44,599 nucleotides of DNA. It comes from JADJLQ01 sp034439915 (GTDB lineage: Bacteria > Bacteroidota > Bacteroidia > Chitinophagales > Saprospiraceae). The DNA lies in assembly GCA_034439915.1 (NCBI GenBank), contig JAWXBI010000094.1, positions 1-44,599 on the forward strand. Reading direction: 5' to 3'. The notes beneath the pieces were generated by a model. The model ran no database searches. It saw nothing but the letters and a program-made list of their open reading frames with translations, and was not told the DNA's origin. Every line of letters begins with the position of its first letter. Positions within the stretch are counted from its first letter, which is position 1. Below, one piece after another: positions 25,344-33,105 of this stretch. A program made the position numbers and the translations under genes.

Positions 25344-25766
25344 CTATTTCCACATGAGGATCAAAGTTCCGGAGAGGATAAGTATCGTCGCAAGCCATAA
25401 TCTGGGGGTAAGCGGTTCTCCTAATAAATAATAGGATAGTAAAAAAGTAATGACGAGGCTACCCTTGTCGACGATAGTAAGCACAGTTAAATTTGCAGAA
25501 CGCATGGCTTTAAAAAAGCATATCCAGTATATCCCGGTGGTCAACCCTGCAGCCGAAAACCAGAGCCAGGCTTTGACAGGTACTTGTTTATATTCCCTGA
25601 GTCCACCGGAGGCTATTGCGGCAATTAAAACAATACAAAACAAAACCCCGGTGCGGATGACCAAAGCGAGGTTCTCATTCGCATCCCGCATTCCCATTTT
25701 AGCAAATACCAGTGCCATACCACCGGTCACGGTGGCCAATACTGCATAAAATATCCAGGAGTTCAT
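25344..25766 (-). CDS. Small EamA-type (DMT superfamily) membrane protein
   Basis: A 140-residue protein with about five hydrophobic helices and one EamA unit (WIFYAVLATVTGGMALVFAKMGM, GIYWICFFKAMRSANLTVLTIVDKGSLV, EPLTPRLWLATILILSGTLIL). Full-length DMT carriers have ten helices, but a 140-residue five-helix subfamily exists and probably works as a dimer, so this looks complete. The substrate is unknown. It converges on the cyclase pseudogene. Confidence 0.85.
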   Translation of the reverse strand: MNSWIFYAVLATVTGGMALVFAKMGMRDANENLALVIRTGVLFCIVLIAAIASGGLREYKQVPVKAWLWFSAAGLTTGIYWICFFKAMRSANLTVLTIVDKGSLVITFLLSYYLLGEPLTPRLWLATILILSGTLILMWK

Positions 25767-25865
25767 TTTTTGTTAAAAATAAATAATATTTGAAGGCAAC
25801 AAAGCATCCAATATCTCCTCTGCAAGGATGAAGGCAAAAATTAATTAAAAATTTATTCAACAGAT

Positions 25866-25873
25866 TATCTTTG
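25866..25873 (+). promoter_or_regulatory. -7 promoter box of kup
   Basis: TATCTTTG matches TAnnTTTG perfectly and lies 65 bp before the kup start codon. No good upstream element was seen. Confidence 0.6.
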
Positions 25874-25938
25874 CTCGCCAACGATCCAAACTCAGACCGG
25901 TTGAACCTTTTAAATACGATTTCAAATTACCTACATAT

Positions 25939-27909
25939 ATGTCAATATCAAAGGATAAGGTTACGGCCGGTACGCTGCTGATAGCCCTGGGTATTATCTA
26001 CGGCGATATTGGGACCAGCCCGCTTTATGCCTTTAAAGCTATCCTCGGAGATCGGATCATAGAAAAGACTTTGGTATTTGGTGGCGTTTCCTGTATTTTC
26101 TGGACCCTGGTATTTCAAACCAGCATCAAATACATCTGGCTCACCTTGCGGGCAGATAATGACGGAGAAGGGGGAATCTTTTCTCTGTATGCCCTGGTGA
26201 GGCGCTACGGGAAAAAATTAGTGATCCCCACCATGATTGGGGCCGCAGCTTTGTTGGCAGATGGAATGATCACCCCGCCCATTTCGATTATGTCCGCAGT
26301 AGAAGGGCTTGAAATGATTGAAGGACTGGAGAATATTCCGATCATTTGGATTGTAATCAGCCTGATTTCTTTGTTTTTTTTATTTCAGCGATTTGGTACT
26401 CAACGGGTTGGATCACTGTTTGGGCCAATTATGACCGTTTGGTTCAGCATGTTGCTGGTTCTGGGCATATCCCAGGTAGTCATTCATCCGGAGATTATAG
26501 CCAGTTTAAATCCATGGTATGCTTATGAGTTGTTGGCCCGGTATCCGGGAGGGTTTTGGATCCTTGGAGCCGTGTTTTTAGCAACTACCGGTGCGGAAGC
26601 CCTTTATTTCGACTTGGGTCATTGCGGTATTAAAAACATCCGGATTACCTGGGTATTTGTCAAAACCTGCCTGGTGTTCAATTATCTCGGACAAGCTGCC
26701 TGGGCTATGCAACACCTGGATAGCGGGTTGGGTGAACGAAGCCCATTTTTTGAAGTCATGCCATCCTGGTTTTTAATCGCGGGGATCATCATTGCTACCA
26801 CGGCAGCCATTATTGCCTCCCAGGCGGTAATCAGTGGCAGCTATACCCTGGTCAGTGAAGCAGTCAACCTCAATTTTTGGCCCAGGGTAGCTACACGGCA
26901 ACCCTCGGAAACCAAAGGCCAGATCTATGTACCCAGTGTCAATATGATTTTATGGGGTGGATGTATCCTGGTAGTCCTTTACTTCCAATCTTCCACCAAT
27001 ATGGAAGCGGCTTATGGATTGGCCATTACCATTGCCATGATGATGACCACCACCCTACTGAGCAGCTTTTTACTTTACCGGCTCAAGTGGCACCGGATTA
27101 CCGTCATCCTGGTGATATCCTTTTTTACGATTATTGAATTGTCTTTTTTAATTGCCAATATCAGAAAATTCCCCGAAGGTGGTTTTATTACTGTAATTAT
27201 TGCCGGTGTATTTTTTGCCATCATGTACCTAATCTATCATGGCCGTCGGGTTAGCAATCAACTGACCAAATGGGAAAACCTGGAAGGGTATAATGAAAAC
27301 CTGAAGGAATTGAGCCTCGACCAATCCATTCCTAAATTTGCCACCCACCTGATTTATCTGACTAAGGCCAATACGACTTTTCAAATCGAACAAAAAATCA
27401 TGAATTCGATTTTGTCCAAAAAGCCGAAAAGGGCAGATGTGTATTGGTTTCTGCACCTTCACCGCACAGAGAGTCCCTACACCCTGGATTATGATGTCCA
27501 CGAAATCCTGGATGATAAAGTCATCAAAGTGAATATCAATATCGGATTCCGCGTGCAACCCCTGACCGAATTGTATTTTAAACAAATCGTCCGTGATCTG
27601 GTCAGCAACCGCGAACTCAACCTCCACATTCGCCCGGATGGGTCTACTAAATACAATTCCGACCCCGATTTTAAATTCATCGTCATCGAAAAATACATCT
27701 CTGTGGAAAATGAGTTTTCTATAAGAGAAAGCGTTCTGCTCAACGGGTTTTTCTTCTTAAAGAATCTGGGACTAAAAGATGAAAAAGCATTTGGCCTGGA
27801 TAAAAGCGACGTGGAAATAGAATATATCCCGCTTATCATTCACCCTTCTGATAAAATTAATCTTAAGCGCCATCTAAAGCCTAAAGTAGAAGATCCTCAA
27901 TTGAGTTAA
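25939..27909 (+). CDS. kup: KUP-family potassium uptake transporter
   Basis: A 656-residue inner-membrane K+/H+ symporter. The signature GIIYGDIGTSPLYAFKAI stands near the N-terminus, then about 12 transmembrane helices (GEGGIFSLYALVRR, LLADGMITPPISIMSAVEGL, TGAEALYFDLGHCG, ISGSYTLVSEAVNLNFWPR), and a hydrophilic cytoplasmic C-terminal domain from about residue 460. The length is typical. It is a single gene with its own promoter box and is followed by a heptanucleotide repeat array. Confidence 0.96.
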   Translation: MSISKDKVTAGTLLIALGIIYGDIGTSPLYAFKAILGDRIIEKTLVFGGVSCIFWTLVFQTSIKYIWLTLRADNDGEGGIFSLYALVRRYGKKLVIPTMIGAAALLADGMITPPISIMSAVEGLEMIEGLENIPIIWIVISLISLFFLFQRFGTQRVGSLFGPIMTVWFSMLLVLGISQVVIHPEIIASLNPWYAYELLARYPGGFWILGAVFLATTGAEALYFDLGHCGIKNIRITWVFVKTCLVFNYLGQAAWAMQHLDSGLGERSPFFEVMPSWFLIAGIIIATTAAIIASQAVISGSYTLVSEAVNLNFWPRVATRQPSETKGQIYVPSVNMILWGGCILVVLYFQSSTNMEAAYGLAITIAMMMTTTLLSSFLLYRLKWHRITVILVISFFTIIELSFLIANIRKFPEGGFITVIIAGVFFAIMYLIYHGRRVSNQLTKWENLEGYNENLKELSLDQSIPKFATHLIYLTKANTTFQIEQKIMNSILSKKPKRADVYWFLHLHRTESPYTLDYDVHEILDDKVIKVNINIGFRVQPLTELYFKQIVRDLVSNRELNLHIRPDGSTKYNSDPDFKFIVIEKYISVENEFSIRESVLLNGFFFLKNLGLKDEKAFGLDKSDVEIEYIPLIIHPSDKINLKRHLKPKVEDPQLS

Positions 27910-27964
27910 TAAGGCGTATGCCGCAGATGAGGTATGGCCTTGCCCCTTATTTTCATTCGCAGAT

Positions 27965-28104
27965 GAGCGGCGAGCCGGGAGCAACGAGCAACGAGCGGCG
28001 AGCTACGAGCTACGAGCAACGAGCAACGAGCGGCGAGCTACGAGCTACGAGCAACGAGCAACGAGCTACGAGCGGCGAGCAACGAGCGGCGAGCAACGAG
28101 CGCA
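27965..28104. repeat. Heptanucleotide tandem array (GAGCNNC, 20 units)
   Basis: Twenty 7-bp units, almost all GAGCAAC, GAGCGGC or GAGCTAC. A higher-order unit of 35 bp (AAC-AAC-GGC-TAC-TAC versions) occurs twice in a row, 27979-28013 and 28014-28048. Because 7 is not a multiple of 3, the frame repeats every 21 bp; the plus-strand reading gives Arg-Ala-Thr-Ser-like repeats, which I regard as non-coding coincidence. The array lies between kup and the bicupin gene. Confidence 0.95.
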
Positions 28105-28157
28105 AGCACGTGCGAGATACTGAGCACTGTTTACAGTTTACAGACTAACTTTATCCT

Positions 28158-28880
28158 ATGCGCTATTTCTTTTCTTTTATACTTTGTTTGAGTTTGTGGT
28201 CATTAAACGCACAATCATCCATTAATTCAAATGTATTTTCAGGTCAAACGCCGGGAATACTTTTTCAGGGCGATGCTACAGCCGTAAAAAATGTGGAATT
28301 CGAACTCTTACAAAACAAGGCGAATAAGACCTATAAAAAATCTTTCAAAAAGAATGAAGGCATCGTATTTATTAAAAAAGGTAGCGCTGAGATTCAAACG
28401 AACCGTTTTTCAAAAACGCTCACCCCGGGGAGTATAGCCTTGATCAGTCAGTGGGATAAATTAAAATTAAAAAGCCCGTCAGGCAGCCCGGTGGAATTTT
28501 ATCTTTTTTCTTATCAGTCCAAAAACCCGGTTAACCAGGGCGATACCGCAGCTTCCTTTGCACGGGTATGGGAAGATCTCCGTTTTAATAAACATGAAAG
28601 AGGAGGGGTCCGAAGTTATTTCAGCAAACCTACGTCGCAGACCAAAAGGTTTGAAATGCATGTCACTACGTTGCTTGGCGGTTTACCGAGCCATCCCCCG
28701 CATACCCACCTCGCCGAAGAAATTATACTGGTCATAGAGGGAGAAACAGAAATGGAAATCGGGGGCAGCGCTTTTAAGGGAGTCGCAGGGGATGGTTATT
28801 TCGTCAAGTCCCAGGAACCACATGGTATCAAGAATATAGGTAAAAATTCTTGTAGTTATTTTGCTTTTCAATGGGAATAA
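28158..28880 (+). CDS. Exported bicupin protein
   Basis: A 240-residue protein with a signal peptide (about 1-19, ending LNAQ) and two cupin domains. The second has the metal-binding pattern (HPPHTHLAEEIILVIEGETEMEIGG, then SQEPHGIKNIG): His-x-His-x4-Glu and a later His. The first (GIVFIKKGSAEIQTNRFSKTLTPG) lacks these residues. The layout is like ureidoglycine aminohydrolase-type bicupins, but an exported form suggests a different, periplasmic role. A near-match -7 box (TAACTTTA, 28146-28153) lies very close to the ATG. Confidence 0.82.
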   Translation: MRYFFSFILCLSLWSLNAQSSINSNVFSGQTPGILFQGDATAVKNVEFELLQNKANKTYKKSFKKNEGIVFIKKGSAEIQTNRFSKTLTPGSIALISQWDKLKLKSPSGSPVEFYLFSYQSKNPVNQGDTAASFARVWEDLRFNKHERGGVRSYFSKPTSQTKRFEMHVTTLLGGLPSHPPHTHLAEEIILVIEGETEMEIGGSAFKGVAGDGYFVKSQEPHGIKNIGKNSCSYFAFQWE

Positions 28881-28935
28881 TGTTGTTGAGGGGGCTTGAC
28901 TTGGACAGGGTACCGGATTTTATTAATTTGTCCCC

Positions 28936-29790
28936 GTGGTCAAATTTTCCAATGCCCGGCTGAGTTTACTGGCAGGAGCAGCTTGTATCTCCTTGTCTCC
29001 CATCTTTACCAAACTGACCGGATTGCCCGGTTTGACTTCGGCATTTTACCGGGTTTTTTTGGCGATGCTGGTACTGGCTCCTTATATCATTTATCATAAA
29101 TATTATGTGATCCCTCTACGCAAGGCCGGTCTGGCACTGATCTGCGGCTTGTTTTTTGCCATGGACCTGGCTTGCTGGAACAAGTCATTAATGATAACGA
29201 ATACCGCCATTGCAACCGTTTTGGGCAACCTGGCCCCGGTATGGACAGGTATTCTATTATTATTGTTTCGCAATGAAAGACCCACGCGGTTTTATTGGAT
29301 TGGAGTGAGTATAGCCCTGATGGGTATCATTTGTATGATTGGCTGGTCTCAAGTCATTCACCTTGAATTTTCAACGGGAAGCCTCCTGGCATTGGCGGCT
29401 AGTGTGTTTTATGCCTGCTATATTGTAATTGCCAAATTCAGCCGCGCAGGTTTAGGTACCATGACCTTTATGTTTTATTCCATGTTGGGCTATCTGATGA
29501 GCGCTTATGTTTTTACGAAGCTGGGCGGGGAGACCCTGAGTGGATTTTCCAACTATTCCTGGGTCATGCTTATATTATTAGCATTGATCCCTCAATTAGT
29601 GGGGTGGTTATGTGTCAATCATGCATTGGGGCACCTGCCTTCCACCGAAGTATCGATGGTATTATTGAGCCAGATCGTGATCGCCAGTGTGTTAGCTTCA
29701 TTCATTTTTAAAGAATCCTTGAGCAACACGCAAATGTTAGGAGGATTAATTGTAATTGCAGGTATTGCGGTGACCTATATCAGGAGGTGA
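28936..29790 (+). CDS. DMT-superfamily (EamA) transporter
   Basis: A 284-residue inner-membrane protein with about ten helices in two EamA halves (LSLLAGAACISLSPIFTKLTG..., SGNLLALAAS-type second half beginning near residue 145). The substrate is unknown; relatives export amino acids or metabolites. The start is a GTG at 28936, the only in-frame start before the first helix. It converges on aroB. Confidence 0.85.
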   Translation: MVKFSNARLSLLAGAACISLSPIFTKLTGLPGLTSAFYRVFLAMLVLAPYIIYHKYYVIPLRKAGLALICGLFFAMDLACWNKSLMITNTAIATVLGNLAPVWTGILLLLFRNERPTRFYWIGVSIALMGIICMIGWSQVIHLEFSTGSLLALAASVFYACYIVIAKFSRAGLGTMTFMFYSMLGYLMSAYVFTKLGGETLSGFSNYSWVMLILLALIPQLVGWLCVNHALGHLPSTEVSMVLLSQIVIASVLASFIFKESLSNTQMLGGLIVIAGIAVTYIRR

Positions 29791-29836
29791 GCTTTTAACC
29801 GTGAGAGCGGGGAGCCTGGAGAGCGTTGATATTGAC

Positions 29837-30868
29837 CTAAAATTGAATGTCACTTTCATTCAACAAAACATCCCACTTACTTTTACCGATATCCTCGAGC
29901 AAAGAAAAACTGATTTGGACACCTTTATTTTTTTTATCCTGACGCAGGACCGGCAATAGATCGACCAGTTCGACCTGCGGTGGTGGCCCGAAAAGATTTT
30001 CAATATAATTGGAAATGTTTATTAATTGTCCGGTGGTCAACCCACCGTATCGTACCGACAACCTGGCTTCATAAATCATACCTGCTGCAATCGCTTCGCC
30101 ATGCAACAAGGGCATCCCGCTTTGTAAAAAATGACTTTCAATGGCATGTCCCAGCGTGTGTCCAAAGTTGAGGAGTTTGCGAATACCTTTTTCGTACGGA
30201 TCGGCGATCACTATTTTTCTTTTTACTTCAAGTGACCTTCGTATGATGGAATGCCAGTCGGCATGGCGCAAATCATGAATCTGGGTCAATACCGGCCAAT
30301 GCCCTCCGTCAGCAATCAGGCTGTGTTTGATGACTTCGGCATATCCGCTGCGCAATTCACGGTCACTAAGGGTATCCAGAAACACCGGGTCAATTAAAAC
30401 CGCTAAAGGAGATTGAAACACCCCTATATGATTTTTATATCCATCAAAATCAATACCCAGTTTCCCTCCAATCGATGCGTCGACCTGGCTCAACAACGTA
30501 GTCGGCACCTGAATAAATTTTATTCCTCTTTTATACGTAGCTGCACAGAATCCACCCATGTCGCCGATTACTCCCCCACCCAGGTTGATCACCATTGAAT
30601 GCCGGTCCAACCCCGCTGAGGTCATATCCTGCCATATACTGATCGCGGTGGTGATGACTTTAAAAGGCTCGCCAGGCCTGATTTGGCATACCTGGTAATC
30701 CCTATCCTTAAGAGCAGATTCGATCAGGGGTAGACAGCAGATATGGGTGTGGTCATCTGTCAGGATAAATAATCTGGCCGTTGGAAAAGATTCTAAAACC
30801 TTACCCAGGCTGGTGGCTGCCGGTCCAAGCCAAATGGAATATTGATCCACCTCAATTTTTTCCATCAT
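29837..30868 (-). CDS. aroB: 3-Dehydroquinate synthase
   Basis: Second enzyme of the shikimate pathway: converts DAHP to 3-dehydroquinate with NAD+ and a divalent metal. 343 residues. Motifs: the nucleotide and substrate site VINLGGGVIGDMGGFCAATYKRGI, then FIQVPTTLLSQVDASIGGKLGID, SGYAEVIKHSLI, and the metal ligands in FGHTLGHAIES and LLHGEAIAAGM. Its start overlaps the upstream ABM-domain gene by 17 bp, so it is translated as the last gene of a compact three-gene leftward operon. Confidence 0.96.
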   Translation of the reverse strand: MMEKIEVDQYSIWLGPAATSLGKVLESFPTARLFILTDDHTHICCLPLIESALKDRDYQVCQIRPGEPFKVITTAISIWQDMTSAGLDRHSMVINLGGGVIGDMGGFCAATYKRGIKFIQVPTTLLSQVDASIGGKLGIDFDGYKNHIGVFQSPLAVLIDPVFLDTLSDRELRSGYAEVIKHSLIADGGHWPVLTQIHDLRHADWHSIIRRSLEVKRKIVIADPYEKGIRKLLNFGHTLGHAIESHFLQSGMPLLHGEAIAAGMIYEARLSVRYGGLTTGQLINISNYIENLFGPPPQVELVDLLPVLRQDKKNKGVQISFSLLEDIGKSKWDVLLNESDIQF

Positions 30869-31151
30869 AGATCATTTGAGTAGTCCATGCCTGAGGACGA
30901 TCCCGGAACATCAATTTAACCTTAAACCAGGTGTTTTTAAATAATTCCGAGTGCCGGTATAGTTCTAAATAATGAATATCCCGCCAAACGCTAATGGTAA
31001 AAAACAAATGGGGTTCAGCTTCATCACGTAACAATTGAAGTGAAACACAACCTGCTACTTCCTGCATGCTTAACGCATGCTGAGCAAAAATACCTAAAAA
31101 TGCCTCGATTTGATTTGGCTCAAAACTCAGTTTAACAATTCTCGTGATCAT
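30852..31151 (-). CDS. ABM-domain (antibiotic biosynthesis monooxygenase-like) protein
   Basis: A 99-residue ferredoxin-like-fold protein with the ABM pattern (MITRIVKLSFEPNQIEAFLGIF, AGCVSLQLLRDEAEPHLFFTISVWRDIHYLELYRHSELF). Members include heme-degrading and quinol monooxygenases, many of unknown role. It overlaps the SAM-transferase gene by 4 bp (ATGA) upstream and aroB by 17 bp downstream, which indicates translational coupling. Confidence 0.85.
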   Translation of the reverse strand: MITRIVKLSFEPNQIEAFLGIFAQHALSMQEVAGCVSLQLLRDEAEPHLFFTISVWRDIHYLELYRHSELFKNTWFKVKLMFRDRPQAWTTQMIYDGKN

Positions 31152-31927
31152 ACTTTTTCAGCAAAAAAATCTATTTGTACGGTCTCATCCACACTCAGGC
31201 CAAGCATACTGGCTGCCGTACCGGCATGGATGGCAATTTCGAGGTAATTATTTGAATTGAAAAGGCACAAGGTCTCCCCCACCGGTACATCCTGGTAGTG
31301 GGTACTGATCTCCCGGATAGCATCGTTGCGTTTGATGTATACACTAAAATCCCTGCCCGCTCTGTTTTTTTCAAATTGTTCACGCGTAATATTGACTACT
31401 ACATTTTCATACCGGTCGATATAAATAACAGAGCCGCGGATCATATATTTATTAATGACCGGTTGCAGCTGGATACGAAGAATCAGGTTGCGGACCGGGT
31501 TGCCCAATTCCTGAATTGGTTTTTGAGCAGCCAGATGGCTAACCATGTGACTGAGTATTTTTTTAACGGAAAAAATCGGGCTGGTCTCCGTTTTATATTC
31601 GTAGATATACCGTGGCAGTTTTTCGAATGCCAGGCTGAATACCCCATTATTAGGGCCTACAAAGTAGTGTCCATCGTATTCAAAGGCCAGGTAAGAATGG
31701 GCATTGTGGTAATTATTCAGAACACTGACTACGTGGATACTACCCGCAGGAGCATCCTGATAACTGTTTTTGAGCACCCAACCGGCAGTGACGATATCGT
31801 GTGGTTTGATATCATGCGTTAAATCAATGAATTGCAAGTCAGCCCACCGGGCAACCATTGCCCCCTTTAACTGGCCTACGCTGGGGTCTGTCAGCCCCAA
31901 ATCCGAAATTAAAGTTACCCATTGCAT
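31148..31927 (-). CDS. SAM hydroxide adenosyltransferase (DUF62 / chlorinase-fluorinase superfamily)
   Basis: A 259-residue cytoplasmic protein. Motifs: an N-terminal VTLISDLGLTDPSVGQLKGAM, FIDLTHDIKPHDIVTAGWVL, and YFVGPNNGVFSLAF, all of the DUF62 fold. Standard members hydrolyse S-adenosylmethionine to adenosine and methionine, while fluorinase and chlorinase relatives use halide. Hydroxide activity is the default guess. The ATG at 31927 is preceded by a GTG one codon upstream. It is the first gene of the operon with the ABM protein and aroB and has a perfect -7 box 63 bp upstream. Confidence 0.9.
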   Translation of the reverse strand: MQWVTLISDLGLTDPSVGQLKGAMVARWADLQFIDLTHDIKPHDIVTAGWVLKNSYQDAPAGSIHVVSVLNNYHNAHSYLAFEYDGHYFVGPNNGVFSLAFEKLPRYIYEYKTETSPIFSVKKILSHMVSHLAAQKPIQELGNPVRNLILRIQLQPVINKYMIRGSVIYIDRYENVVVNITREQFEKNRAGRDFSVYIKRNDAIREISTHYQDVPVGETLCLFNSNNYLEIAIHAGTAASMLGLSVDETVQIDFFAEKV

Positions 31928-31989
31928 CACTGCTCCCGGTTTTTGCTTAATTTTGAAATCAATAAATGCCTACCCTTATTCATCCAGGC

Positions 31990-31997
31990 CAAAAGTA
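31990..31997 (-). promoter_or_regulatory. -7 promoter box of the SAM-transferase/ABM/aroB operon
   Basis: The minus strand reads TACTTTTG, a perfect TAnnTTTG match, 63 bp upstream of the first ATG. The divergent phoH gene has a near-match box (TATATTTA, 32018-32025) on the other strand. Confidence 0.55.
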
Positions 31998-32038
31998 CAT
32001 ATTATTTAAAACTTTAATATATTTAATCAACCTTACTA

Positions 32039-33088
32039 TTGGACAAAACAAGTGAAATCAATCTCACCTTTGAGGGAGTTGATCCGTTGGATCTTTTAGG
32101 AGAAAATAATCTTAAACTGAACCTACTTCGCAAAGCCTACCCGGACGTACAGATCACCTCACGAGGAAATATACTCAAGCTGGTCGGGGACAAAAAGGAC
32201 ACCCAGGAAGTCAAATCTAAATTTGAACTCATGGTTCGATACCTGAAAGAACATCAGGAACTTTCTTCCCACCATATTGAAGACCTGCTTTCTGGCTCCA
32301 ATTTGTTTGAGACACGGATCCAGACTTCCATAGAAGACAATATTATATTGCATGGGCGGGAAGGCCGCCCCATTCGCGCTAAAACACGCAATCAAAAAAT
32401 TCTGGTCGAAGTTTCTGAAAAAAATGATATCGTATTTGCAGTGGGGCCTGCCGGTACCGGTAAAACCTATACCGCTGTCGCCCTTGCCGTAAGGGCTCTG
32501 AAAAACAGAATGGTAAAAAAAATTGTGTTGACCCGTCCTGCTGTAGAGGCAGGAGAAAACCTCGGTTTTTTGCCCGGCGATCTGAAAGAAAAAATCGACC
32601 CCTATCTCCGCCCACTCTACGACGCACTGGACGATATGATACCTGCGGAAAAACTGGTGCAGTATATGGAAACCAGGATTATTGAAATTGCTCCATTGGC
32701 TTATATGCGGGGACGAACCATTGACAATGCTTATATCATCCTGGATGAAGCTCAAAATGCAACGCCGCTTCAGATTAAAATGTTTTTAACCCGTCTGGGA
32801 CCTTCTGCCAAATGTATCATCACCGGGGACCTCACCCAGATCGATCTGCCCCGAAATCAACGCTCCGGTCTGGCACAGGCTATTTATCTATTGGCTAATA
32901 TCAACGGCATTGCAAAAGTTGAACTAACCGCAGATGATGTGGTGAGACACCGGCTGGTTAAAGAAATTATTAAGGCCTATGGCAGGGAACAGGAAAAACA
33001 CCGGCACGAGGATGAACGGTTGTATTACGAAGAAAAAGGATTGTCATTGGAAACAGTGAATCCCGATATCCTACCTCAGAAAGAATAA
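32039..33088 (+). CDS. phoH: PhoH-family ATPase
   Basis: A 349-residue cytoplasmic P-loop ATPase, linked in relatives to RNA metabolism and ribosome maturation. An N-terminal KH-like region (NLTFEGVDPLDLLGENNLKLNLLRKAYP) is followed by Walker A (GPAGTGKTY), the PhoH signature (VLTRPAVEAGENLGFLPGDLKEKIDPYLRPLYDAL), Walker B (YIILDEAQN) and a later ITGDLTQIDLP. The start is a TTG at 32039; no ATG precedes the conserved N-terminus in frame. Confidence 0.94.
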   Translation: MDKTSEINLTFEGVDPLDLLGENNLKLNLLRKAYPDVQITSRGNILKLVGDKKDTQEVKSKFELMVRYLKEHQELSSHHIEDLLSGSNLFETRIQTSIEDNIILHGREGRPIRAKTRNQKILVEVSEKNDIVFAVGPAGTGKTYTAVALAVRALKNRMVKKIVLTRPAVEAGENLGFLPGDLKEKIDPYLRPLYDALDDMIPAEKLVQYMETRIIEIAPLAYMRGRTIDNAYIILDEAQNATPLQIKMFLTRLGPSAKCIITGDLTQIDLPRNQRSGLAQAIYLLANINGIAKVELTADDVVRHRLVKEIIKAYGREQEKHRHEDERLYYEEKGLSLETVNPDILPQKE

Positions 33089-33105
33089 ATGGAATAGGCT
33101 ATACC

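Noticed and set aside
25344..25766. The five-helix EamA protein as a truncated ten-helix transporter
   Set aside because: The frame has a clean start and end, and a 140-residue single-unit subfamily exists, so truncation is not needed to explain it.
27918..28148. 76-codon frame over the heptanucleotide array encoding Arg-Ala-Thr-Ser repeats
   Set aside because: The repeated peptide follows directly from the 7-bp DNA repeat. There is no start context and no family resemblance.
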